The position numbers and the translations under genes were made by a program. DNA of 18,025 nucleotides from JAXHTH01 sp034211115 (GTDB lineage: Bacteria > Planctomycetota > Phycisphaerae > Phycisphaerales > SM1A02): positions 1 through 18,025 of the forward strand of contig JAXHTH010000240.1 of assembly GCA_034211115.1 (NCBI GenBank), read 5' to 3'. Of this stretch, positions 1 to 7,900 are shown one piece after another; within the stretch, counting starts at the first letter, position 1; each line of letters starts with the position of its first letter. The notes under the pieces are model-generated. The model searched no databases. It saw only the letters and a list, made by a program, of their open reading frames with translations, and was not told where the DNA came from.

Positions 1-87
1 AAGGTATTCCAGCTTGGCATTGCGCAACGCTTCGTTTTTTGGGGCGCCTGCTGCGAGCTGGTCGTAAAAAAGTGAAAGGGCAGGGAA
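1..87 (-). pseudogene. CHAT-like protease-domain fragment (C-terminal part, 5' end lost, runs off the left edge)
   Basis: Read on the minus strand from 87 to 1, the frame gives FPALSLFYDQLAAGAPKN followed by EALRNAKLEYL. The pattern FY-x-x-L-x(2)-G-x(3)-EALR-x-AK-x-x-L is typical of the last helices of CHAT (caspase-like, often TPR-linked) domains. A stop codon (TAG, 90-88) lies directly upstream in this frame, so the conserved catalytic part is not present here. The similarity decays to about position 70, where the dockerin-gene frame begins on the other strand. It is therefore probably the remaining tail of a gene cut by a rearrangement, or an assembly join. About 22 residues look convincing. 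The CHAT assignment is by eye and moderate in confidence. Confidence 0.4.
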
Positions 88-511
88 CTACGAGGATGGC
101 TGGGAAGGCGAGGGGAACATCGATGTCGATCCGCTCTTCGTCGATCCGCTGGGCGGGGACTATCGGCTCGCGCCCGGGTCGCCGTGCATCGATGCGGGGG
201 ACAACATGGCCGTGCCCGAGGGCGTGGACACCGACCTCGACGGCAACCCGCGCTTCGTGGATGATCCCGCGACCGAGGATACCGGAAACGGGGAGCCGCC
301 CATCGTGGACATGGGCGCCTATGAGTTCCCGCCTCCGCCGTGCCCGGGCGACTTTGATGACAATGGTCGTGTCGATGCCGCCGACCTGCTCATCCTGCTC
401 GGGCAGTGGGGGACGGACGGGGCCTTCGGCGGCGACGTGGATCGCGACGGGGATGTGGACACCGTCGATCTGCTGGCGCTGCTCGGCGCGTGGGGGGAGT
501 GTCCGGAGTAA
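68..511 (+). CDS. Secreted surface protein with choice-of-anchor/beta-helix end module and dockerin-like tail (5'-truncated)
   Basis: The frame is open from 68 (in-frame TAA at 65-67) to TAA at 509-511. From about 104 it reads EGEGNIDVDPLFVDP, then GGDYRLAPGSPCIDAGDN, then PIVDMGAYEF. This is the end module of planctomycete parallel beta-helix ('choice-of-anchor Q') surface proteins. A proline linker (PPPPCPG) leads to two dockerin type I/EF-hand-like calcium loops: DFDDNGRVDAADLLILLGQW and DVDRDGDVDTVDLLALLGAW. The ATG at 206 lies inside the conserved module (after SPCIDAGDN) and is unlikely to be the real start. The signal peptide and most of the beta-helix are missing, so this is a broken or incompletely assembled gene. 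Dockerin-like tails in this phylum are thought to mediate surface or extracellular assembly; no cohesin partner is visible here. Confidence 0.7.
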   Translation, partial: KSERAGNYEDGWEGEGNIDVDPLFVDPLGGDYRLAPGSPCIDAGDNMAVPEGVDTDLDGNPRFVDDPATEDTGNGEPPIVDMGAYEFPPPPCPGDFDDNGRVDAADLLILLGQWGTDGAFGGDVDRDGDVDTVDLLALLGAWGECPE

Positions 512-562
512 ACGTTCAAACGTCGAAACGTCGAAACGTGGAAATGTCGAAACGTTGAAGTG
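507..562 (+). repeat. 8-bp-period degenerate tandem array starting at a stop codon
   Basis: Seven units of 8 bp: AGTAAACG, TTCAAACG, TCGAAACG, TCGAAACG, TGGAAATG, TCGAAACG, TTGAAGTG. The TAA stop of the dockerin-tailed gene (509-511) lies inside the first unit and in phase with the rest, so the array starts at the end of the coding region. The period is clear by eye. See the other arrays at 14776, 14936, 16231 and 16325. Confidence 0.8.
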
Positions 563-588
563 GGCATGAAGCGGGGGTTCGGGGGTGA

Positions 589-617
589 CCCGGGGCTTCG
601 CTGCGCTGCGCCCCGGC
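589..617. terminator. GC-rich hairpin in the convergent gap
   Basis: CCGGGGC (590-596) pairs with GCCCCGG (610-616) around a 13-nt loop. It lies between the plus-strand dockerin-tailed gene and the minus-strand xer gene, so it could end transcription from either side. There is no T-run after the stem on either strand, so Rho-independent function is doubtful. It could instead be a dispersed palindrome. Confidence 0.3.
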
Positions 618-650
618 TTGGGGGGTGATTGCGTCGTCTGCGCAAGGGAA

Positions 651-680
651 ACGCGGGACGCCCCACCGTGCGTCCCGCGT
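651..680. terminator. Perfect 10-bp inverted repeat downstream of xer
   Basis: ACGCGGGACG (651-660) and CGTCCCGCGT (671-680) are exact reverse complements around a 10-nt loop. They lie 50-80 bp beyond the xer stop codon, on its downstream side. A stable stem in a convergent gap suggests a shared bidirectional transcription terminator, but there is no T-tract on either strand. Confidence 0.4.
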
Positions 681-732
681 CAGGCCCTCTCCATGCGCAG
701 CAAGTAGCGGTTCCGTCTCGTCTGCCGGGGGC

Positions 733-1782
733 TCAGGAGGCCTCCGCCCGCGGGTGAGCTTCGTCGTAGGCCTCGCGCATCCGTTGCGTCGTCAGGTGCG
801 TGTACACCTGTGTCGTCGACAGCGACTGGTGGCCCAGCAGTTCCTGCACGGAGCGGAGATCGGCGCCGTTGTCCAGCAGGTGGGTGGCGAAGCTGTGGCG
901 CAGGGTGTGGGGGCTGATGTCCGGATCGAGGCCGGCCTTGGCCAGGTACTTGCTCACCTTTCGCCTCACCGAGCGCGTCGAGAGCCGGCCGCCGTGCTTG
1001 TTGATGAACAGCGGGGCGTCGGCCTCATCGCCCGCCTCGGCGGCGCGGGGGTCGGCGCGAAGCATCTTCAGGTAATGTCCGAGGGCGGCGAGGGCGTGGG
1101 AGCCGAGGGGGACGATGCGCTCCTTGCGCCCCTTGCCGCGGATGATCATCGCCTGCCCGGCCTCGTCGATGTCCCCGCGGTTGATCCCCACCAGCTCGCT
1201 GACGCGGATGCCCGTCGAGTAAAGCGTTTCGAGGATGGCGCGGTCGCGCGCCCCCAGCAGGTCGGTGTCATCGGGCGCCGAGAGCAGCTTCTCGACCTGC
1301 GTCACGTCGATCGCCTTGGGCAGCCGCTTGTTCTGCCGGGGCGTTCGGATCAGCAGCATGGGATTGGAGGCGACGAGCCCGCGTCGATCCATCCAGCGAT
1401 AGAAGGAGCGCAGGGTGGCGATCTTGCGCGCCATGGTCGCCGAGGAATACTGATGCTCATCGAGCTGGGCGAGGAAGGCGCGGACGGCGTTGGCGTCGGC
1501 CTGAAGCATGGCCCCGGTGATCGTGGGCGGGCCGAGGGTGGCCACCACGTCCGTCTTGTCGTCCTTGGAGCGGTCCGGCGGGTTCTTGATGCGATGCTCG
1601 AACGCCTCGCGCTCCTGCGTGGGCGTGGCATTGATGTCCCGGGCCTCGCCGACGAACTCGGCGTACTGGCGCAGGTCCACCCCGTAGCAGCGGGCCGTGT
1701 AGGGGCTGAAGTGGCGCTCATCGAGCAGGTATCGGATAAACGCGTCGACGATTGGCAGTTGGTCAGTCATGTTCTCGCTCAT
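733..1782 (-). CDS. xerC: Tyrosine recombinase XerC/XerD
   Basis: This 349-aa cytoplasmic tyrosine recombinase would resolve chromosome dimers at dif by Holliday-junction strand exchange. The SAM-like core-binding domain is about residues 8-150 and the catalytic domain about 155-345. All catalytic residues are visible: R193 (STGIRVSEL), K217 (RGKGRKERIVP), H292 and R295 (HTLRHSFATHLL), H318 (LLGHQSLSTTQ) and the Y327 nucleophile (VYTHL). It is about 50 residues longer than the usual 300. The extra length is an acidic/basic insert at about residues 48-92 in the N-terminal domain. The ATG at 1782 follows GGTGA; ATG 1768 is an alternative start. It is last in a same-strand cluster, 69 bp after the small unknown gene. 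XerC and XerD cannot be told apart from sequence alone, so the symbol is tentative. No dif site was seen. Confidence 0.92.
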   Translation of the reverse strand: MSENMTDQLPIVDAFIRYLLDERHFSPYTARCYGVDLRQYAEFVGEARDINATPTQEREAFEHRIKNPPDRSKDDKTDVVATLGPPTITGAMLQADANAVRAFLAQLDEHQYSSATMARKIATLRSFYRWMDRRGLVASNPMLLIRTPRQNKRLPKAIDVTQVEKLLSAPDDTDLLGARDRAILETLYSTGIRVSELVGINRGDIDEAGQAMIIRGKGRKERIVPLGSHALAALGHYLKMLRADPRAAEAGDEADAPLFINKHGGRLSTRSVRRKVSKYLAKAGLDPDISPHTLRHSFATHLLDNGADLRSVQELLGHQSLSTTQVYTHLTTQRMREAYDEAHPRAEAS

Positions 1783-1851
1783 CGCTTCACCGGTGCCTTC
1801 GGCGGGATTGGGTTGGGGTGAGACACGATCGACACGGTCCGGCCGGCGGGT

Positions 1852-2175
1852 TCAGGTCATGCGGCCTCGTCCTCCGGAGCCGTGTTGAGGCGAGGGCGTA
1901 TCGGCCTGCACGCGAGCGATCTGATGGCAGACCACCGAAGCGTCGAACCAGTCGAAGGGCGCCTCCGGGTCGCGGGCCAGGCGCGCCACGTGCGCGATCA
2001 TCGCGCGGGCGTCGTGGTCGGCGAACCGGAAGGTCCAGCGATGCGCCCCGTGGCGAAGCGTGATGCGATGCATCCCGCCCTCGTGCCATCGGTGTCGCCG
2101 CGGGAAGTGACTGGTGTCGGCCATCCATGGACCTCGACTCGATGCGCCGAGGCCGCAACGGCCGGGACGCATCAC
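1852..2175 (-). CDS. Small conserved-looking protein of unknown function
   Basis: Up to 107 aa, with no family I recognise. The core reads MHRITLRHGAHRWTFRF, then DHDARAMIAHVARLA, then FDWFDASVVCHQIARV: a beta-strand pair followed by two helices, soluble, with no signal peptide. The start is uncertain. GTG 2175/ATG 2172 overlaps the TGA of the upstream lipoprotein gene (2174-2172) and follows AAGGA at good spacing, which suggests translational coupling. ATG 2124 and ATG 2073 (after GAGGGCGGG) are also possible; 2073 would begin exactly at the folded core. The coupling and the shared strand suggest it is cotranscribed with the lipoprotein and with xer downstream. Confidence 0.6.
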   Translation of the reverse strand: MMRPGRCGLGASSRGPWMADTSHFPRRHRWHEGGMHRITLRHGAHRWTFRFADHDARAMIAHVARLARDPEAPFDWFDASVVCHQIARVQADTPSPQHGSGGRGRMT

Positions 2176-2942
2176 CTGGGTTCCTTCGCCATCGGCATCA
2201 GCCGCGCCCGCTCGGAGGCGAGCAGATCGGCGATCAGCCGATGGCAGACGAATTGCGTGTACAGATCCATGCTGACCAGGTAGATCTCGTCCTCGTAGGC
2301 GCTGTCCGGTTCGCTGCGCCCGGACGCGTAGTCCCGGAGGCGGCGGACCGTGTCGTGGTTGGCCGCGTCGAAGACGCCGGCGGCCTGGGCCACCGGATGC
2401 GGCGGGCCCAGCTCGCCCGGGGCCGGATCGCCCGCGATCGAGCGGCCCAGCGCCTGCGGGTCCAGCGCCACGCCGGCGTGCGGTGACCTTGCGTAAAGCT
2501 GCACCGCCATCCCCAGCGTCATCGGCCGGTAGGGGTCGTACGCCGTCACCGTGCCCACCACGAACCCGTCAAGGTCCAGCACGTTCATCAGTGTCAGCGC
2601 GTCGCCGTGCGAATCGACGGCGGTCATGCGCAGCTCGCGCATGGCGCGGATCACGCGGTTGACGGGGATGACGTCGATGTACCCGACCTGCTGGGCTTCC
2701 TTCATGAACGCGTCGGCCATCGCGGCGCCGTCGACGATCGATGCGCCCGACTCGTTGGCCATCGGGGCGACGGCCCAGAGCCGGGGGCTGTCGTAGGGCG
2801 CCTCGAGCATGGCGGGGCGCTCAAGCTGCGGCCCGCATCCCGCGGGAAGGGCGAAGGCGAGGGACGTGAGGATGAGCGCGGCGAGGGCGGGCCTCGGCAC
2901 GCGCCGGCCGTTCCCTGGCTGCATGGTCTGTGCACTTGTCAT
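2172..2942 (-). CDS. Putative lipoprotein, CsgG/GNA1162-like fold suspected
   Basis: A 256-aa protein with a basic N-terminus (NGRRVPRPAL), a hydrophobic stretch and the lipobox LPAGC with acceptor Cys36, so it should be lipidated and anchored in the envelope. The mature part starts with RLWAVAPMANESGASIVDG. A pattern 'VAPF-N-S... A..F...L...G...VIP...V' and later LDLDGFVVGTVTAYDPYRP resembles the alpha/beta nucleus of CsgG, GNA1162 and LpoB-type lipoproteins, which assess or build outer-envelope structures. This is a fold-level guess. ATG 2942 follows GAGGCAGGACGCC; the frame also opens upstream (ATG 2996), but that would bury the signal peptide. Its stop overlaps the start of the next gene. 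The gap to the upstream propeller lipoprotein is 90 bp, consistent with an operon. Confidence 0.75.
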   Translation of the reverse strand: MTSAQTMQPGNGRRVPRPALAALILTSLAFALPAGCGPQLERPAMLEAPYDSPRLWAVAPMANESGASIVDGAAMADAFMKEAQQVGYIDVIPVNRVIRAMRELRMTAVDSHGDALTLMNVLDLDGFVVGTVTAYDPYRPMTLGMAVQLYARSPHAGVALDPQALGRSIAGDPAPGELGPPHPVAQAAGVFDAANHDTVRRLRDYASGRSEPDSAYEDEIYLVSMDLYTQFVCHRLIADLLASERARLMPMAKEPR

Positions 2943-3032
2943 GGCGTCCTGCCTCAGCGACGAGCTCCGCCCGTCGGGAATCGATCGGCCGGCCACGAGG
3001 CCGGGTGATCGAGAAATCGCCGAGCGCCCGTT

Positions 3033-4268
3033 TCAGGGCCGCTCGTCGCTGCCGCCCGTGTCGGGGTCGGCGGTGACCAGCCCGCTCTCGCGGGTCGGCT
3101 GAAGATCCATCGTCCGCCCGGTGGCGACGGCCCAGATGTTGTCGGTGCCGGATCGGTCGGAGAGGAAGTAGATCGTTCCGTCCGCCGCCCACGTCGGGTA
3201 GAGGTTGAGGAAGCGGCCGTTGGTGAGATTCGTCTTGTTCGTGCCGTCGACGTTGATCGCCCAGAGGTCGGACTGGAGCGGGCGATCGGTCCGAAGATCG
3301 TCCGGCTCGACGACGGTGACGAAAACGATGCGCGTCCCGTCCGGCGACCAGGCCGGATGCATGACGGCGGCGTTGGCGGCGGAGATGATTTCCGTCGGAT
3401 GCAGCCCCTCGCCGTTGATGCAGTCGATGGTCCAGATGCTGAACAACCGGCTGCCGCGCTCACGCGCCCGCTGGAAGACGATCTTGTTCCGGGCCGGGTC
3501 CGGGTTCCACTGCGGGAACAGCCCGTACTCAAGGAAGTGCGGGGCGGCGGGGTTCTCCACGTCCGCCACCCACAGCTCCCACCGCCCGGACTGGGCGCCG
3601 AACTTGCAGTAGGCGAGCTTCGCGCCGTCCGGCGACCAGGTCGGATGCAGCTCGTGCGCGGTGTCGCTCGTGAACTGGATCGGCGGGCCGCCGCTCGTCG
3701 TCGTGATGTAGATGTCCCAGTTGCCCGAGCGGTTGGAGGCGAAGGCGATGCGCTTGCCGTCCGGGGCGACGGCGGGCATGACATCGTCGGCCGGATCGGC
3801 GGTGATGCGGGTCTGCGTCTTGCCGCGCGTGGACTTGATGAAGATGTCGGACGTCAGGCCGTGCTGGGTCGAGGCGAAGGCCATCACTGCGCCGTCGGGA
3901 TCGACATCGGGATCGAAGCACGCGCCCTCGCTGATCGCGGTGATCTGGGCGAGGTTGCCGGCGCCGTCGAATCGTCCGCCCGCGTTGGGGCGGCTCATCA
4001 GTTCGCCGTAGAGTCCGATGAGGGCGGCGTGACGCGCGGCCCGGCCGCTCGCATCGGCCTCTTCGTCATCGCCCGGCGTCTGGAACTGCGCCTCGGGCCG
4101 ATCGGTGGCGTAGGCGATGCCGCGCTCGCTGTGCTGGACCGGCCGGCGGGCGGCGTAACGCAACTGCCCCGGCTGCGCAGAGGCCTGCGTGGCGGTCGGC
4201 TGCCCCGTCGAGCAACCGGCGAGGACGAGCAGGGCGGCGATCAGCGGGAGTCGTGTATCCAGTTTCAC
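3033..4268 (-). CDS. TolB-like WD40/PD40 beta-propeller lipoprotein
   Basis: A 411-aa protein starting at GTG 4268, chosen because GGAG stands 8 nt upstream and the product then begins with a short, regular signal peptide ending in the lipobox LVLAGC (Cys19). The rest is a beta-propeller of PD40 blades. Typical motifs are DPDGAVMAFAST, APDGKRIAFASNRSGNWDIY, HPTWSPDGAKLAY, HPAWSPDGTRIVF and PTWAADGTIYFLSDRSG. Propellers of this kind are found in TolB and related periplasmic proteins. There is no TolB N-terminal domain, so it should be called TolB-like rather than TolB; no Tol-Pal genes are adjacent. It is first in the minus-strand cluster. The frame continues open to 4784, but the extension is arginine-rich noise. 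Confidence 0.85.
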   Translation of the reverse strand: MKLDTRLPLIAALLVLAGCSTGQPTATQASAQPGQLRYAARRPVQHSERGIAYATDRPEAQFQTPGDDEEADASGRAARHAALIGLYGELMSRPNAGGRFDGAGNLAQITAISEGACFDPDVDPDGAVMAFASTQHGLTSDIFIKSTRGKTQTRITADPADDVMPAVAPDGKRIAFASNRSGNWDIYITTTSGGPPIQFTSDTAHELHPTWSPDGAKLAYCKFGAQSGRWELWVADVENPAAPHFLEYGLFPQWNPDPARNKIVFQRARERGSRLFSIWTIDCINGEGLHPTEIISAANAAVMHPAWSPDGTRIVFVTVVEPDDLRTDRPLQSDLWAINVDGTNKTNLTNGRFLNLYPTWAADGTIYFLSDRSGTDNIWAVATGRTMDLQPTRESGLVTADPDTGGSDERP

Positions 4269-4809
4269 GATCGGGTCTCCGTCTTCGCATCCGCGCCTTT
4301 GATGCACCGTCCGAGAAGTCCAACGCGGACGATTCCGGGCCGCTTTGCCGAACTCGCCGCCCGAGGGGCCCTCCGAGAAGGCAGATGGCGGCCGGGCGGT
4401 TCGTGATCCCGGGACGGATCCAACCAGTCCCACCCTGACGCGCGAGCGCCGGAAGGTCTTTATCGGACGAATTCCCGGCGACCCTTGAACCCGCAAGCGG
4501 CGTTCGAACAGGTCCGCCCTCGCGTTATCGGCGTCCGAAGACGGCCTCCTGAGTCCGAGTTGCGGGGAATTGAAAAGATCCGATTTCGACGTCGTTTGAT
4601 CGCCGACCGTGTTCGAGGCATCCGCAGACAGGTTCGCGGGCCGGCGGGCCGGTCTTCGCCGGCCCCGACGCGGGGAGCGGAAATCGCATCGCCGGCTCGT
4701 CGTCGCGCCATTCCCCGCCGGCGCGGAGGCGTGCGCGCCAAGTACCGATAAACCGGTCGCCCCCTGCCGGGGGATCAGGTACACTTGTTCGTTTCCCTCA
4801 TTTGCCTCC
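4269..4809. other. Intergenic region between divergent lipoprotein gene and tRNA-Lys
   Basis: No convincing gene lies in these 541 bp. Long open frames on both strands here are arginine/proline-rich and lack ribosome binding sites. The region must hold the promoters for the minus-strand propeller lipoprotein and for the tRNA. For the tRNA, TACACT at 4780-4785 is a weak candidate -10 box with no good -35. A CCCCC-TGCC-GGGGG hairpin at 4760-4773 lies just upstream of it. Confidence 0.5.
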
Positions 4810-4882
4810 GATCGCGTAGCTCAGACGGCAGAGCAGCCGCCTTTTAAGCGGCAGGTCCTGGGTTCGATTCCCAGCGCGATCA
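4810..4882 (+). tRNA. tRNA-Lys (anticodon UUU)
   Basis: A full cloverleaf of 73 nt. The acceptor stem GATCGCG (4810-4816) pairs with CGCGATC (4875-4881), and the discriminator base is A4882. The D arm is GCTC...GAGC. The anticodon stem GCCGC/GCGGC encloses the loop CTTTTAA, giving anticodon TTT (4843-4845), which reads AAA and AAG. The T arm is CTGGG-TTCGATT-CCCAG. CCA is not encoded, so it must be added enzymatically. It lies 51 bp before the SNF2-family gene on the same strand. Confidence 0.97.
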
Positions 4883-4933
4883 TTCGGCGACCGCGGACCG
4901 CGGTCGGCCGGGATCGGGAGGGGCCTGTAGCCC

Positions 4934-7900
4934 ATGCTGGTGGTACATGCGAACTGGACCGACGGCGCGCTGCGCATGTGGGCGGAGTCTCTGGACGCGT
5001 ACCAGCGGGCCGCGGACGAAGACGGGCGAACTCCGAAGGCTCTCGCCGCCCGGGCGGACGATGCGGCGCCCGCTCCGCCGGGCGACGATGCCGGCGCCGT
5101 CGCGCTCGTCGAGCCCGCCCCGCGGCACCCGTTCGCCCTCGACGGCATCGAGCTGGAGCGGGCGCTGTCCGAGACGCGGGGGGTCAGCCTCGCCGACGGC
5201 GTCTGCACGATGCGACTCCGGCTGCCGACCGATTCGATCGGGTCGGCCCGGCCGCAGCCCAGCGATCGCCTGGCGGGGATGATCGCGGCCCGCGATCGGG
5301 GGCGTGAGCCGCGCCTGGGCGTGTTCGACGTGCCCGGCCTGGCCCTGCCCGGCGACCAGGCGATCGCGATCATGCTGGCCCTCGAGAGCAGCGGGTCGGG
5401 CCGGGAGATCGAGTTCGGCCATTCGCTGCGCTACTGGATGGGCGTCTGCCGCTTCGTCCTCGAGCTGGTGGTCGATCAGCGGTTCATCCCGACGCTGCTC
5501 CAGAGCCGGGGGGCCGATCTCCGCGCCGCGTGGCAGCCCTGGCTGCACGATGAATCGACGCTCCAGCGGGTGGGAGCGCTGCTGTCGGGGATGCCGCCCG
5601 TCGTGCGGGCCGTGGTCGATGATCATCGCGGCCGGCCGTGGTCGATCCTCGACGAGGCCCTGCGCGTGCTCACCGACGCCACCGTCCGCCGCGCCCTCAT
5701 CGCCGAGGATTTCATCGAGGCGGTGGAGGATCGGGACGCGGGCGAGGACCCGCACGTGGCCTGGCTGGCGGGCCTGCTGGGCGAAGGGGACGGCGTCGAT
5801 CCGCCGGCCGATTCCGGCATCGAGATGCTTCGCGACGTCGCACGCTGGATCTCCGCCCTCGACGACACCGGCCGCGACCGGCCCGTCCGGCTCTGCTTCA
5901 GCCTCAGCGAGCCGCCGGAGGAGGAGTTGGACGGCGGGCGATTGACCCCCGATGACGACGTGCGATGGCGGCTCAGCCTCCACCTCATGGGAACCGGTGA
6001 AGAGCCGGTGATGATCGACGCGGAGCGGATCTGGCGCGACCCCGCCGCGGCCCGGCTCGTGGGCGGGGGGCAGGTCCGCGACCCGGAGGAGCTGCTGCTG
6101 AGCGAGCTGGGCCGGGCGGCGCGGATGGCCCCCATCCTCGACGCCGCCCTCTCCCAGGCCGAGCCCACGGGCATCGATCTCACCACCGCCCAAGCGTACA
6201 CGTTCCTTACCGAATACAGGGAAGTCCTTGAGGAATCAGGGTTTGCGGTGATCGTCCCGGCCTGGTGGGGCCGGCCCTCCGCACGGCTGGGGGCCAGGCT
6301 CCAGGTCGAGGCGCCCTCGATGGATTCGATCACCGCCGAGGCGGGCAGCGGCGGCGCGGCCGGCCGCAGCCTGCTGGGGCTCAACAGCCTCATCCAGTAT
6401 CGCTGGCAGCTTGCCGTCGGCGATCAGCCCCTGACGATGGACGAGTTCCGCGAGCTGGCTCAGCATGCCCGGGGCGGGTCGCTGCTGCGGCTCCGCGGCC
6501 GGTGGGTCGAGATCGAGCCGAAGCAGATCGCCGAGGCGGCGAAGTTCTTCGAGTCGCATCCGGGTGGCGAGATGACGCTCCTGGAGGCCGTCCAGCTCGC
6601 CCACGGCGCCGGCGCGGACCGGCCGGGGTTGCCCGTGTTCGGAATGGACGCCACCGGCTGGGTCGCCGACCTGATGGGGGCCTCGTCCGACGAGGCCCGC
6701 ATGCCGCGGGTCGCCCAGCCCACGGGATTCCAGGGCAAGCTGAGGCCGTACCAGGAAGTGGGGCTGAGCTGGCTGGCGTTCCTCGATCGCTTCGGCCTCG
6801 GGGCCTGCCTCGCCGACGACATGGGCCTGGGCAAGACCATCCAGCTCATCGCCCTGTTGCAGGCGGAGCGCGAGCGGGGCGACGGCGCGCGCCTCGGCCC
6901 GACGCTGCTCATCGTCCCCACCTCCGTCATCGCCAACTGGCAGCGCGAGCTCGCCCGCTTCTCACCCGAGCTGACGGTGCACATCCATCACGGCCCCGAC
7001 CGCCCGGTGGGCGATCGTCTCATCGAGATCGCGGGCAAGCACGATGTCCTCATCACCACGTATACGCTCATCAGCCGCGATCAGGAGACGCTCGTCCGCA
7101 TGCCCTGGCATCGCGTCGTGCTCGACGAGGCGCAGTACATCAAGAATCCGCCGACGAAGCAGACGGCGACGATCCGCGCGCTGAAGACCGCGCGCCGCGT
7201 CTCCCTCACCGGCACGCCCGTCGAGAACCGGCTCAGCGAGCTGTGGTCGATCATGGAGTTCTGCAATCCCGGCTACCTCGGCCAGCCGGGCGAGTTCAGG
7301 CGACGCTTCTCCGTCCCCATCGAGCGCCACCGCGATCAGCATCGCGCCGAGCAGCTTCGCCGACTCGTGCGCCCGTTCGTGCTCAGGCGTTTGAAGACGG
7401 ATCCGACGGTGATCGACGATCTCCCGCCGTGCGTGGTCACCAAGGAATACGCCACGCTGACCGGCGAGCAGGCGGCGCTGTACGAAGAGGCGGTGGGCAA
7501 CATGCTCGGCCGCGTCGGAAAAGCCGAGGGCATCCAGCGCCGCGGGCTCGTCCTCGCCACCCTCGTCAAGCTCAAGCAGATCTGCAATCACCCGGCGCAG
7601 GTGAAGAAGAACGGCGAGGGAACGCGCCCGGTCGAGGCCGACCGCGCCGGCGACGGGCTGCTTTCCGCCCGCTCGGGCAAGTGCCGACGCCTCATCCAGA
7701 TGCTCGAAGAGGTCCTCGCCACCGGCGACAAGGCGCTGCTGTTCACGCAGTTCCGCCGCATGGGCCACCTGCTCGAGTCGATGCTCCGCCACGACCTCGA
7801 TACGGAAGTGCTCTTCCTGCACGGCGGCACGCCGCCCAAGCGCCGCCAGCAGATGATCGATCGCTTCCAGGATCCGGACGGCGGGGTGCCGATCTTCATC

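Noticed and set aside
39..569. 176-codon frame overlapping the dockerin-tailed gene
   Set aside because: Ser/Arg/Pro-rich; the overlapping frame has clear conserved domain motifs instead.
4269..4784. N-terminal extension of the propeller lipoprotein upstream of GTG 4268
   Set aside because: It would bury the signal peptide and lipobox more than 170 residues into the protein, and the sequence is Arg/Pro/Ser-rich noise.
4880..6193. Long antisense reading frame (437 codons) opposite the SNF2 gene
   Set aside because: Composition is Arg/Gly/Asp/His-rich, without domain or ribosome binding site; a typical shadow frame in GC-rich DNA.
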